Positions 44,384 through 52,784 of a stretch of DNA of 55,143 nt are shown piece by piece (position 1 is the stretch's first letter; the number at the start of each line of letters is the position of its first letter). The notes below the pieces were generated by a model, which made no database searches, was not told the origin of the DNA, and was given only the letters and a program-made list of their open reading frames with translations. Source of the stretch: JAAUQA01 sp036351435 (GTDB lineage Bacteria; Pseudomonadota; Gammaproteobacteria; Competibacterales; Competibacteraceae); contig JAZBPA010000404.1 of the NCBI GenBank assembly GCA_036351435.1, positions 1-55,143 of the forward strand. Direction: 5' to 3'. A program made the position numbers and the translations under genes.

Positions 44384-47221
44384 TTACCCACCGAGGGCTT
44401 CGTTGATCAACGTTTGTTGTTGCTCGATATGCATACTGTAGTAGCCGACCGCAGGCGATGCGGATGGCGGGCGACCGACATAACTCACATCCTGTTTGGA
44501 ACCGAGCCCGCGGCGCAGATCGTGTTGGATTTCGTACCAAGCGCCCTGGTTACGGGGCTCATCCTGGCACCAAATAATGTCTTTGGCTTTGGAATAGCGT
44601 TCCAACTCCTCCGCATACCGTTCTTCCGGAAATGGATAGAGCTGCTCAATGCGCAGGATGGCGACATTGTCCAAGCCACGTTCACGGCGCGCTTCCAACA
44701 GATCGTAATAAACCTTGCCGCAACAGAATACCAGCCGCTCGACTTTTTTCGGATTGATCTCATCAATCTCACCAATGATGGTTTGGAAGTTGCCTTGAGT
44801 AAGGTCCTCCAGTGAATTGACTGCTAATTTATGCCGCAGCAGACTCTTGGGGCTCATCACGATCAGTGGTTTGCGGAAGGTACGCAACACCTGCCGACGC
44901 AGCATATGGAAAGTTTGCGCCGGGGTGGTCGGTACGCAGACTTGCATATTGTTTTCAGCGCACAGCTGTAGATACCGCTCCATGCGGGCGGAAGAATGTT
45001 CTGGCCCTTGTCCCTCATAACCGTGCGGCAGCAATAATACCAAGCCGCATAATCGACCCCATTTCGCTTCGCCCGAGGAGATAAACTGGTCAATCACTAC
45101 CTGCGCGCCATTGGCGAAATCGCCGAATTGCGCTTCCCAGACCACTAAACCATTGGGCTCCGCCGTGCTGTAGCCGTACTCAAAGCCCAGCACAGCTTCT
45201 TCGGACAGAATCGAGTCAATCACCATGAATGTGGGTTGATCGGAGAACAGATTAGCCAGCGGGGTAAAGCTGCTGCCGTCCTGTTGATTATGCAACACAG
45301 CGTGGCGATGGAAGAAGGTGCCGCGACCGGCGTCCTGGCCAGATATGCGCACTTGATACCCTTCTTTCAAGAGCGTGGCATAGGCCATGTTTTCGGCAAA
45401 GCCCCAGTCCAGGGCCAAGGCCCCGGCAGCCATTTTGCGCCGGTCGTCCATGATTTTAGCAACGCGCGGATGTAAGCCGAAGTTGTCCGGGAACGAGAGA
45501 ATGCGTTCCGATAGTCCGCGGACAGTCTCCAAAGGCGCTGCAGTGTTGACAGGGGCATCCCAGTTTTTGTCTTTAAGTTTTGACCAATCCACCGCGAACA
45601 GATCTTCCACCTTGTCCAATAGCGGGCGAGAGACTTGGCGACCGGCATCTAAATCCTCTTGATATCCGGTCAGCATCGCACGGATATCCTGTTCCGTGAC
45701 CAAGCCTTCGTCGATCAACTGTTCACCGTACAAGGTGGCGATCGTTTTGCGAGCGCGAATTTCTTTGTACATCATCGGTTGGGTAGCAGCGGGCTCATCG
45801 GCCTCGTTATGGCCAAGCCGCCGATAGCAGACCATGTCGATGACTACGTCCTTATTGAATTCCATCCGATAATCCAGCGCCATTCGGGTCACGTACAACA
45901 CGGCTTCTGGATCGTCACCATTAACGTGGAAAATTGGCGCCTGAACCATTTTGGCAACATCCGTGCAGTACAGCGCCGAGCGGGTGTCCAGCGGATTGCT
46001 GGTGGTAAACCCGATCTGGTTGTTGATTACGATATGGACCGTACCGCCGGTGCGGTAGCCGCGCACCTGCGACATTTGCAGGCACTCCATAACCACACCT
46101 TGACCAGCGAAAGCCGCATCGCCATGAATCAGAATCGGCAACGCTTCGCCAAACGGCAGAATCTCCTGGCCGCGGCGGCGACGTTCCAGCCGGGCACGGA
46201 CCGAACCTTCCACCACCGGGTTGGCGATCTCCAGATGAGATGGGTTAAAGGCCAACGCCAGATGCACGGGGCCTCCAGGAGTCACGACATTGGAAGAAAA
46301 GCCCATGTGATATTTAACGTCACCGGAACTGCTTTCCGGGACGCGGCGTTTACCTTCGAACTCGGCAAATAATTCCTGGGGCGATTTGCCGATGATATTG
46401 ACCAGCACATTCAAGCGGCCGCGATGCGCCATACCGATGACGATTTCCTTGACGCCGTCTCCGCCCGCCCGCTGAATCAAGTCTTCCATCATGGGGATCA
46501 GGCTGTCTCCCCCTTCCAGAGAGAAGCGCTTTTGCCCGACATAGCGATTGTGTAAATATCGTTCTAATCCCTCCGCAGAGATCAACGATTTTAACAACCA
46601 ACGCCGCTGTTCGATGCTGAGGTCGGGCCGAACACGCTGGCCTTCCAGGCGTTTTTGAATCCAGCGTTTCTCTTCAGTTTTTACGATGTGCTGATACTCG
46701 GAACCGATGGTGCCGGTATAGACCTCACGGAGCAGATCGAGAATGTCGCGCAAGGGTAACTGAGCGTCGGAGAACAGTGAGCCGGTGTTGAAGGGTAAGG
46801 TCATATCGGCTTCGTTCAAGCCGTGAAAACCCGGATCCAAATCCGGCACATGGGGTCGCTCGCGCAGTTTCAACGGATCCAAATCGGCAGCCTGATGGCC
46901 ACGATTGCGATAAGCGTTGATGAGGCGCAATACGGCCGACTGTTTCTCCGCTGCTGCCGGGGTCATAACTTCGCCGCCGCTGACCACTAACGGACGTTGC
47001 TTGGCTAGGTTGGCGAACGAATCTCGAATCGGGCCGTGCGCAACATCCCGTACCTCGCCATAAGCTTGGCTTAGACTTTGGAAATAGCTGCGCCAGTGCG
47101 GACTGACCGACTCGGGGTCGCGCAGATAGCTTTCGTACAGATCCTCGATAAAGGCCGCGTTGCCGCCGTAGAGCGGTGAACTTTGCCGAAATCGTTCAAT
47201 AAGGGAGAGTGTGCTGCTCAT
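44384..47221 (-). CDS. sucA: 2-oxoglutarate dehydrogenase E1
   Basis: A 945-residue thiamine diphosphate-dependent decarboxylase of the TCA cycle. The N-terminal segment (SSPLYGGNAAFIEDLYESYL, then the HGPIRDSF region) is the E2-contact part of SucA. The TPP site shows GMAHRGRLNVLVNIIGK, HGDAAFAGQGVVMECLQMS and GHNEADEPAATQPMMY. The C-terminal half carries HGYEGQGPEHSSARMERYLQLCAENNMQV. It is first in the operon; a 133-base gap separates it from the truncated haemoglobin gene. Confidence 0.97.
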   Translation of the reverse strand: MSSTLSLIERFRQSSPLYGGNAAFIEDLYESYLRDPESVSPHWRSYFQSLSQAYGEVRDVAHGPIRDSFANLAKQRPLVVSGGEVMTPAAAEKQSAVLRLINAYRNRGHQAADLDPLKLRERPHVPDLDPGFHGLNEADMTLPFNTGSLFSDAQLPLRDILDLLREVYTGTIGSEYQHIVKTEEKRWIQKRLEGQRVRPDLSIEQRRWLLKSLISAEGLERYLHNRYVGQKRFSLEGGDSLIPMMEDLIQRAGGDGVKEIVIGMAHRGRLNVLVNIIGKSPQELFAEFEGKRRVPESSSGDVKYHMGFSSNVVTPGGPVHLALAFNPSHLEIANPVVEGSVRARLERRRRGQEILPFGEALPILIHGDAAFAGQGVVMECLQMSQVRGYRTGGTVHIVINNQIGFTTSNPLDTRSALYCTDVAKMVQAPIFHVNGDDPEAVLYVTRMALDYRMEFNKDVVIDMVCYRRLGHNEADEPAATQPMMYKEIRARKTIATLYGEQLIDEGLVTEQDIRAMLTGYQEDLDAGRQVSRPLLDKVEDLFAVDWSKLKDKNWDAPVNTAAPLETVRGLSERILSFPDNFGLHPRVAKIMDDRRKMAAGALALDWGFAENMAYATLLKEGYQVRISGQDAGRGTFFHRHAVLHNQQDGSSFTPLANLFSDQPTFMVIDSILSEEAVLGFEYGYSTAEPNGLVVWEAQFGDFANGAQVVIDQFISSGEAKWGRLCGLVLLLPHGYEGQGPEHSSARMERYLQLCAENNMQVCVPTTPAQTFHMLRRQVLRTFRKPLIVMSPKSLLRHKLAVNSLEDLTQGNFQTIIGEIDEINPKKVERLVFCCGKVYYDLLEARRERGLDNVAILRIEQLYPFPEERYAEELERYSKAKDIIWCQDEPRNQGAWYEIQHDLRRGLGSKQDVSYVGRPPSASPAVGYYSMHIEQQQTLINEALGG

Positions 47222-47354
47222 AACGTTCTCTTTGATTCCCGGCTAATGTCTTTAACCCCGGCTCAATCCAACCGTCGGTTGCAGGGGTATGAGTTGGTTT
47301 GACTGTTTGAAAAGGATAGCAAACCCGAACGGGCAACGCCCTGAATTTGGGCAT

Positions 47355-47765
47355 TTATTGTTGCGTGATGGGATTTGCGTCGGGTTCCTGTTGGTTACGC
47401 ATATGGTCTGCCGTCATGAAGAAAGAACCTCGCAATTGCATCGCGAGCAGTTTTTCAACCCCTAAATCCTCCATGGCTTGAGACATACACAACAGCCATT
47501 GATCGCGTTCCCGAATACCGATGGCAAAGGGTAAGTGACGGGCACGCAGGCGAGGATGGCCGTAGCGTTCCACGTACAGCGACGGGCCACCCAGCCAGCC
47601 GGAGAGAAATAAAAACAATTTTTCGCGCGAATGATCCAGATTCTCAGGGTGTAGTTGACGCACTTCCCAAGCTTCGGGAAGAGTATCCATCAGGTTATAA
47701 AAATGATCGACTAGCTCACGGACCTTACTTGCTCCGCCCAGGCGTTCATAGGGTGTTGGTGACAT
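47355..47765 (-). CDS. group II truncated haemoglobin
   Basis: A 136-residue 2-on-2 globin of the YjbI/trHbO type. Characteristic segments are YERLGGASKVRELVDHFYNLM with a B10 tyrosine and WLGGPSLYVERYGHPRLRARHLPFAIG, containing the proximal histidine region. ERDQWLLCMSQAMED then carries the G8 tryptophan. Proposed roles are oxygen or nitric oxide handling. The frame runs 13 codons further upstream, but ATG at 47765 gives MSPTPYERLGG, the family start. It is divergent from the cytochrome c gene. Confidence 0.9.
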   Translation of the reverse strand: MSPTPYERLGGASKVRELVDHFYNLMDTLPEAWEVRQLHPENLDHSREKLFLFLSGWLGGPSLYVERYGHPRLRARHLPFAIGIRERDQWLLCMSQAMEDLGVEKLLAMQLRGSFFMTADHMRNQQEPDANPITQQ

Positions 47766-47910
47766 GATGATAAACCGATGTAATGGCGTACCGTGATAAG
47801 ACAATTGATTGTTGTGCTCAAAAGTCTAACTCAGTCAGGAATTCAGAGGCAAAGTCACGACAAAGATTCAGTTGATTTCGGGGAGTGCGCCGCTGGTCTT
47901 TACCAGGAAT

Positions 47911-47919
47911 TGCTATAAT
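47911..47919 (+). promoter_or_regulatory. extended -10 promoter for the cytochrome c gene
   Basis: TGC followed by a perfect TATAAT (47914-47919) forms an extended -10 element 67 bases before the GTG start of the cytochrome gene. No good -35 is present, which is normal for extended -10 promoters. A small CTGGT/ACCAG stem lies just upstream. Confidence 0.4.
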
Positions 47920-47985
47920 CGGCTGTTGAGTTAACTACGATTCGAGCCAGTCTGGTCCTGCTAGGCCGATTTCAGAGAACGAACC

Positions 47986-48309
47986 GTGAGATCATATGTC
48001 GGAATCTTGCTTATCCTGTCCGCCCTGCCTGGTGCTGGTATTGTGCAGGCCGGTGACATCACTGCAGGCAAAGCCAAATCCATCGCTTGCCTTGCGTGTC
48101 ATGGAGTCGATGGTATTGGCACCAATCCACAGAGACCGAATCTGGCGGGTCAAAAGGCGCATTATTTGATTCAACAACTGCGGGCGTTTCGCGATGGAGA
48201 GCGAGTTGACCCTGCAATGAATGCCGTGGCAAAAATGCTGAGCGATACAGATATTGAAAATTTAGCCGCTTACTACAGCAGCCTATCAAGAGCGGGTAAA
48301 TCGGAATGA
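47986..48309 (+). CDS. small periplasmic class I cytochrome c
   Basis: A 107-residue monohaem cytochrome c. It has a signal peptide (VGILLILSALPGAGIVQA, about 5-22). The haem motif is CLACH at 35-39 and the likely distal methionine is in AVAKMLSDTDIENLAAYY, which resembles half of a cytochrome c4 or a c553. The start is GTG at 47986; the ATG ten bases later is out of frame. The electron partner is not in the window. Confidence 0.88.
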   Translation: MRSYVGILLILSALPGAGIVQAGDITAGKAKSIACLACHGVDGIGTNPQRPNLAGQKAHYLIQQLRAFRDGERVDPAMNAVAKMLSDTDIENLAAYYSSLSRAGKSE

Positions 48310-48340
48310 GTGTAACCTTCTGCAGACAGCGTGCCTGACG

Positions 48341-49195
48341 ATGATGAACGCGGGGTCAACCTATTTGAACTGGTGGGGTAAATTAGTCGGCGGTGGTCTG
48401 GGTTTTATGATGGGCGGGCCGCTGGGTGCCATGTTGGGGATTGCAGTCGGCCATAATTTCGACAACGGCAGCTTTCATTGGCCTAATCAAGCTGAACCGA
48501 AGTTGGGTGGAAAAGGGCAAACGCAGGCTGTCTTTTTTGACACCACTTTCCGGGTGATGGGGCATCTCGCTAAACGCGACGGCCGTGTTTCCGAAAATGA
48601 AATTGCTGCAGCGCAAGCTGTCATGACCCATCTAAAGTTGAACGCCTCACGGAAGCAGACGGCCATTAAACTATTTCACGATGGCAAGCAGGCGAATTTT
48701 AATTTGGATGCGGTGTTGACCTTATTCCTGCATCACTGCGGAAGCCAACCACCATTGATACGCCGTTTCGTTGAGATTCAATTGAGCACGGCTTATGCCG
48801 ATGGGATGCTGCACCCCGTGAAACGGGAGCGCCTGCTATATATTTGCACTCGGTTGGGGTTTTCGCGGCTTAGCTTCGATAGGCTGGATGCTTTTGTGCG
48901 CCGTCGTTATCAATCCAATAATGCGAATCAGCACGATAGACGACAGCGCACGGATAGAATCCAACGTCCTCGCCCAACCGCAGATCTATTAGCTCAAGCC
49001 TACGCCACCTTGGGACTCAAACGCGAGGCAACCGCTGAGGAGATCAAGCGCGCCTACCGCCGCTTACTGAGCCAGTATCATCCCGATAAATTGGCGGCCA
49101 AGGATTTGTCACCTGAACTGATGCGCAAAGCGACTGAAAAAACCCATGAAATCAAAACCGCTTATGAGCAGATTAAAGAAAGACGTGGATTTTAG
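48341..49195 (+). CDS. djlA: DjlA-like membrane-anchored DnaJ co-chaperone
   Basis: A 284-residue protein. The N-terminus is a glycine-rich membrane segment (KLVGGGLGFMMGGPLGAMLG, about 14-33), as in DjlA. A TerB-like helical domain with KRDGRVSENEIAAAQAVM and CGSQPPLIRRFVEIQLSTAYADG covers about 60-200. The C-terminal J domain (about 218-284) contains the HPD tripeptide in SQYHPDKL. It would stimulate DnaK at the inner membrane. The start MMNAGSTYLNWWGK is accepted as is. Confidence 0.92.
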   Translation: MMNAGSTYLNWWGKLVGGGLGFMMGGPLGAMLGIAVGHNFDNGSFHWPNQAEPKLGGKGQTQAVFFDTTFRVMGHLAKRDGRVSENEIAAAQAVMTHLKLNASRKQTAIKLFHDGKQANFNLDAVLTLFLHHCGSQPPLIRRFVEIQLSTAYADGMLHPVKRERLLYICTRLGFSRLSFDRLDAFVRRRYQSNNANQHDRRQRTDRIQRPRPTADLLAQAYATLGLKREATAEEIKRAYRRLLSQYHPDKLAAKDLSPELMRKATEKTHEIKTAYEQIKERRGF

Positions 49196-49216
49196 GGTAG
49201 ATTTCAGATGCTTTGA

Positions 49217-49245
49217 TTGTGTCGGATTCTTGGATTTCGTATACT
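49217..49245 (+). promoter_or_regulatory. candidate promoter of tRNA-Thr
   Basis: TTGTGT (49217-49222) and TATACT (49240-49245) are 17 bases apart and end 21 bases before the tRNA. The -35 match is weak. Confidence 0.4.
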
Positions 49246-49266
49246 TCCAAGCTCCCTAATCCACAA

Positions 49267-49342
<76 letters not shown>

Positions 49343-49435
49343 TAAAATCAAGCGGTTAATTGATATTTTCGGATTGCGTCTTTTAAGGTTCTTCTTCGGT
49401 GTTCCTCTCAGTGTTCCTTCTTGAGCCCCGCTAGG

Positions 49436-50028
49436 CTAACTGAGAATAGGCAATCCTAGCGACATTACTGCTTCGTATTCCGCTCGTATGAATTTCAACC
49501 TTAGCCGCCGATAAGTCCGCCAGTGCATACCTTTGGGTTTATCCGGAAAGGCGCCTTGCAGGCTTCGCGAACCACCTAATTGCTTTCGTATCTCTTGCGC
49601 TTTGTACAACAACCGATCCGCCGGGCTTGACTGTTGACTGGTATAGGTCAAGTTGTAACAGTGCGGCAGAGGAACAATCTACCGCCAGAATAAAGGACAG
49701 CCGCGCGGCGCCGGCAACGCGGACAGCGAAACCAAGGCCGGCTACCGCCATAATGACAGGCGGTGCGCTCAAGGGTGACAGCCTCTTGTATGTCCTCCCA
49801 GTCAGCACCATCACAGCGGTAGCGGTACAGGAGCAGAAGAGTATCCTAGAAGGCCCGGAACTCTACTGTACCAGACGGATTTCCGTTACAAGTCCAGGAG
49901 AGTATCCCTTGACTACCGGGCGTCAACCGGCCTTGCCGATGCAAGAAGCGGATGTCAATGGCATTGCAGGATTCTGTAGTGGAGCATTTGGTTTGCCAAT
50001 ATCGGACACCGGACCCGAAACCGCCCAT
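49436..50028 (-). pseudogene. decayed zinc-ribbon protein gene (amber codon plus frameshift)
   Basis: Read on the minus strand from ATG at 50028, the product starts MGGFGSGVRYWQ and continues to GTVEFRAF, where a TAG (49846-49848) interrupts it. The same frame then continues with LLLLYRYRCDGADWED, HYGGSRPWFRCPRC and LYSGGRLFLCR. Near 49661-49665 one base is missing, and the next frame supplies HCYNLTYTSQQ and KPKGMHWRTYRRLR to the stop at 49436. Together these form a familiar conserved-hypothetical family with two Cys pairs (CPRC, CRHC) and a C-terminal PKGMHWRTYxRL motif, often in accessory DNA. The function of the family is not known to me. Confidence 0.75.
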
Positions 50029-50137
50029 TCACATTCTCCGATTTATCGAAATCATCAAGGGAATTACAACCAAATAGGACTTTCGTCCCAAAAACTGGGG
50101 CAAGCAAATGGCGACAGGGTTTACGCGGATTGCGCGA

Positions 50138-52777
50138 CTACCCCAATCGATCCGCCATCAGATCGGGTAACCGGGTATTCCATTCATTCATAAGCACTAG
50201 TTCGCATTCCAGAGTTGTACCGTCTTCGATGATGACTAGTTCCAGTTCGCCGATTCGCGATGCTTTATCGATGGCAAAGGCATCTGTCATTAGATGCAAA
50301 ACGGACTCTTTGTAGCGGGTGTCTGGGTTGCCGGCGAGGTGTTGTCCCTTCATTTCAAGCACTACCAGCTTGTCTACCTGCTTGTTATGCTGCAAGGCGA
50401 AGATGAAATCGGGAAAGATTCTTTCGCGGCGCCAGCCCTGAATAGCATACTGCTGGCGGGCGACGTTGCGATGCCACCAGGTCAATGCAGTTTCGCCGTC
50501 GAGATAAACCGCAATGTTGCGTTCGTCTTGATTGGAAAAGTCGCCCTTGTAGATCGGGGCGAATAGACTCTTTTCCAGCGGTTCACCTGTGTTGCCAACG
50601 AGTTGTTCAGCGCCTTCCGGTTCGTAGGTCTCGGCCTCGAAGGGCATATGCCAGTTATGACTGTCACTGCGTAAACGAAATTGGATACGTCCCCCGGCGA
50701 CTGACACCCGAAACAGCGTCTCGGCCATGCGGTCGCGTTCGTTGTCCAGCCATAGGCGCAGTTGCTCGACAATCAACCCGGCCAGCGTGCCCAGTCTATC
50801 GGCATTAAACCCGCGTGCTTCCAGGTCCACCATCAGGCGACCAACAATGTCACGGGCGACCCAGGGATTCGGTACGATGTCGGACACCATACGCACCGCG
50901 TAGGCGGGGTCGAACTGCAGGATTTCCCCGCTTTGGCCGGCGACTTCGGTCACGATGCGTTCTTGACCAGAATCCGCCAACCGGATACGGCGCATTTGTC
51001 GTTCGGCGGTTTGAATGTTTTCAGGAATCATCGCCGCCAATGGAGCGGTATCGACACCCGACCAATCCAACTCGAACAGGATGTCTTGTTCATAGTCGAG
51101 GGGCCGGATCGTGTCCCCTTCTACGCAAAGCACTTGCGGCAGGTAGATGGTGGTCTTGGCAAACCGGGTGCGCCGGGGGATTTTGCGAATGCCCGGCAAC
51201 CGGTTACCACTCTCGTCACCGATCTTGATTTCCTTGATCAGATCGCCCAACCCGTCTTCTTGCAATCCTTCTTTGATGGCTTCCACTACACGCGCCGTAT
51301 CCGCATGATGGGTGATGACGTAACACTCATCCAAAGCAGGGATAGCGGTTTTTTCAGCGTGCGGTTGCCGCAGGATACGACCGACCAGTTGGGTCATGGC
51401 CGACAGATTGGTACTGGCTGCCAAGGCGCAAAGTGCATAAGCGAACGGGCAATCCCAACCCTCTTGCAGCGCTTGTTTGGTGATGATGACACGCACCCGG
51501 TTGGTCGGCGACAGCAGGTCTTGGTTTTCGGGGTTGGCCAGTTCGTTGGTATCGGCGGTCTTGATGGCGATTTCGGCTTCATCCAGCCCCGCGGTCAGCA
51601 GCCAGTCCTTGGCATCAAGGGCGTGGATGCGGCCGCTTTCGCGTTGTTCTTTGCCGGTACGTTCCACCTGCACCAGCAGGATAGGACGGATATAGCGGCC
51701 CCGTTCGCCGTGCAGTTGCCGCGCTTCGGCATCCAGCCGATTCAAACAATCGAGGGCGGCGCGCAAGGTATTGCGCCAATCGGTGCCTTGGCGGGGGTCG
51801 AGATTCAGCGGCATTTTGATCATGCCCTCGCGGTCCAGTTCGGTTCCCAGCACTTCGACCAAGATATTAGCGTAACGGGCCGGTCTGGGATTCGCTCCAC
51901 CCCTGGCCGCAACGTCTTTGGGCGTAGCGGTGAGTTCCAGCACGAAACAGGGATTGAAACCGTAAAGCGTCGCGAAAGCCAGGTCAGGAGTCGCTTTTTG
52001 GCCTTCGTCCATGACTACAACAGGCCGAATCAGGCGCAGCGCGTTGCCCAATGAATCCTTGATTTGCGGCCAAGGGCAGGTTGAGCCGGCCAAGTCGTAA
52101 ATATCCAAGTTGGCCGTTTGCTCCAGCGCAACCGCATGGGCCTGTTGATCGCCTTCGGGTGGAAAAAAGCCGGTGACATCGCCGCGGTCCCGGAACATGC
52201 GCAACGACTCGCGGGTTTGTCGGTTAGCCGCCGGCAGCATCAACAGCATGACGCACAGATGAGACTCGACATCACGCGCGTCCAGCCGGTTATCCTTTTC
52301 CAAAGTTTTCACCCGGCCAGCGGCGGCGCGGTCGAGCATTTGCCGGTAGGGGTGTTGGCGGTCGTTCAGTTGCCGCTTGGTTTGGCTGTAGATGGCTTCG
52401 TTCGGCACGATCCATAGCACGAAGCCGGTATTCTTGCCCAGATAGCGCCCGAAGATGCGGGACAGCGCGGAAACCGCTAGATAGGTTTTACCTCCGCCGG
52501 TGGGCACTTTAAAAACAACATTGGGGACGGGTCGGCTGATTCCATCCAAACGAGGCGAATAGGGGATGTTGCGCCGTGAGGGCGGAAGTTGCCCCGCTTT
52601 ATAGAGTGTTTCCCACGTCTTGGCTGGGAAATCGGGAATTTCGAGTCCAAGGTCCGGCTGTTCCCACGCCAATGCTGCGATACTGTCTGCCCGCTTTTTT
52701 TGGGAAGAAAGTTCGGTCAAATAACCGTCGAAAACGGTTAGCACCCGCGCCTGGTAGTCTAAATCGCGTAGACTCAT
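50138..52777 (-). CDS. type III restriction enzyme Res subunit
   Basis: An 879-residue helicase-nuclease that with Mod cuts DNA after translocation. The Walker A is PTGGGKT (92-98), motif II is MDEGQK (256-261), motif III is LELTATP, and motif VI-like sequences are ALQEGWDCPFAYAL and QLVGRILRQPH. A C-terminal PD-(D/E)xK-type nuclease shows RIFPDFIFAL and VVLEMKGQ. The frame opens 12 codons earlier, but ATG at 52777 follows TAAGG and lies 7 bases after the mod stop. Upstream and downstream bases 50029-50137 hold no gene. Confidence 0.92.
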   Translation of the reverse strand: MSLRDLDYQARVLTVFDGYLTELSSQKKRADSIAALAWEQPDLGLEIPDFPAKTWETLYKAGQLPPSRRNIPYSPRLDGISRPVPNVVFKVPTGGGKTYLAVSALSRIFGRYLGKNTGFVLWIVPNEAIYSQTKRQLNDRQHPYRQMLDRAAAGRVKTLEKDNRLDARDVESHLCVMLLMLPAANRQTRESLRMFRDRGDVTGFFPPEGDQQAHAVALEQTANLDIYDLAGSTCPWPQIKDSLGNALRLIRPVVVMDEGQKATPDLAFATLYGFNPCFVLELTATPKDVAARGGANPRPARYANILVEVLGTELDREGMIKMPLNLDPRQGTDWRNTLRAALDCLNRLDAEARQLHGERGRYIRPILLVQVERTGKEQRESGRIHALDAKDWLLTAGLDEAEIAIKTADTNELANPENQDLLSPTNRVRVIITKQALQEGWDCPFAYALCALAASTNLSAMTQLVGRILRQPHAEKTAIPALDECYVITHHADTARVVEAIKEGLQEDGLGDLIKEIKIGDESGNRLPGIRKIPRRTRFAKTTIYLPQVLCVEGDTIRPLDYEQDILFELDWSGVDTAPLAAMIPENIQTAERQMRRIRLADSGQERIVTEVAGQSGEILQFDPAYAVRMVSDIVPNPWVARDIVGRLMVDLEARGFNADRLGTLAGLIVEQLRLWLDNERDRMAETLFRVSVAGGRIQFRLRSDSHNWHMPFEAETYEPEGAEQLVGNTGEPLEKSLFAPIYKGDFSNQDERNIAVYLDGETALTWWHRNVARQQYAIQGWRRERIFPDFIFALQHNKQVDKLVVLEMKGQHLAGNPDTRYKESVLHLMTDAFAIDKASRIGELELVIIEDGTTLECELVLMNEWNTRLPDLMADRLG

Positions 52778-52784
52778 AGCAGCC

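Noticed and set aside
49343..49435. Integration site remnant just after tRNA-Thr
   Set aside because: No second copy of the tRNA 3' end is visible in the window and no integrase is present, so an att site cannot be claimed.
49627..50193. 188-codon plus-strand ORF beside the tRNA
   Set aside because: It runs antisense across the decayed zinc-ribbon gene and has no domain or ribosome binding site that I can see.
50762..52054. 430-codon plus-strand ORF opposite res
   Set aside because: It is antisense to the well-supported res frame, has no recognisable domain and is a by-product of codon bias in the real gene.
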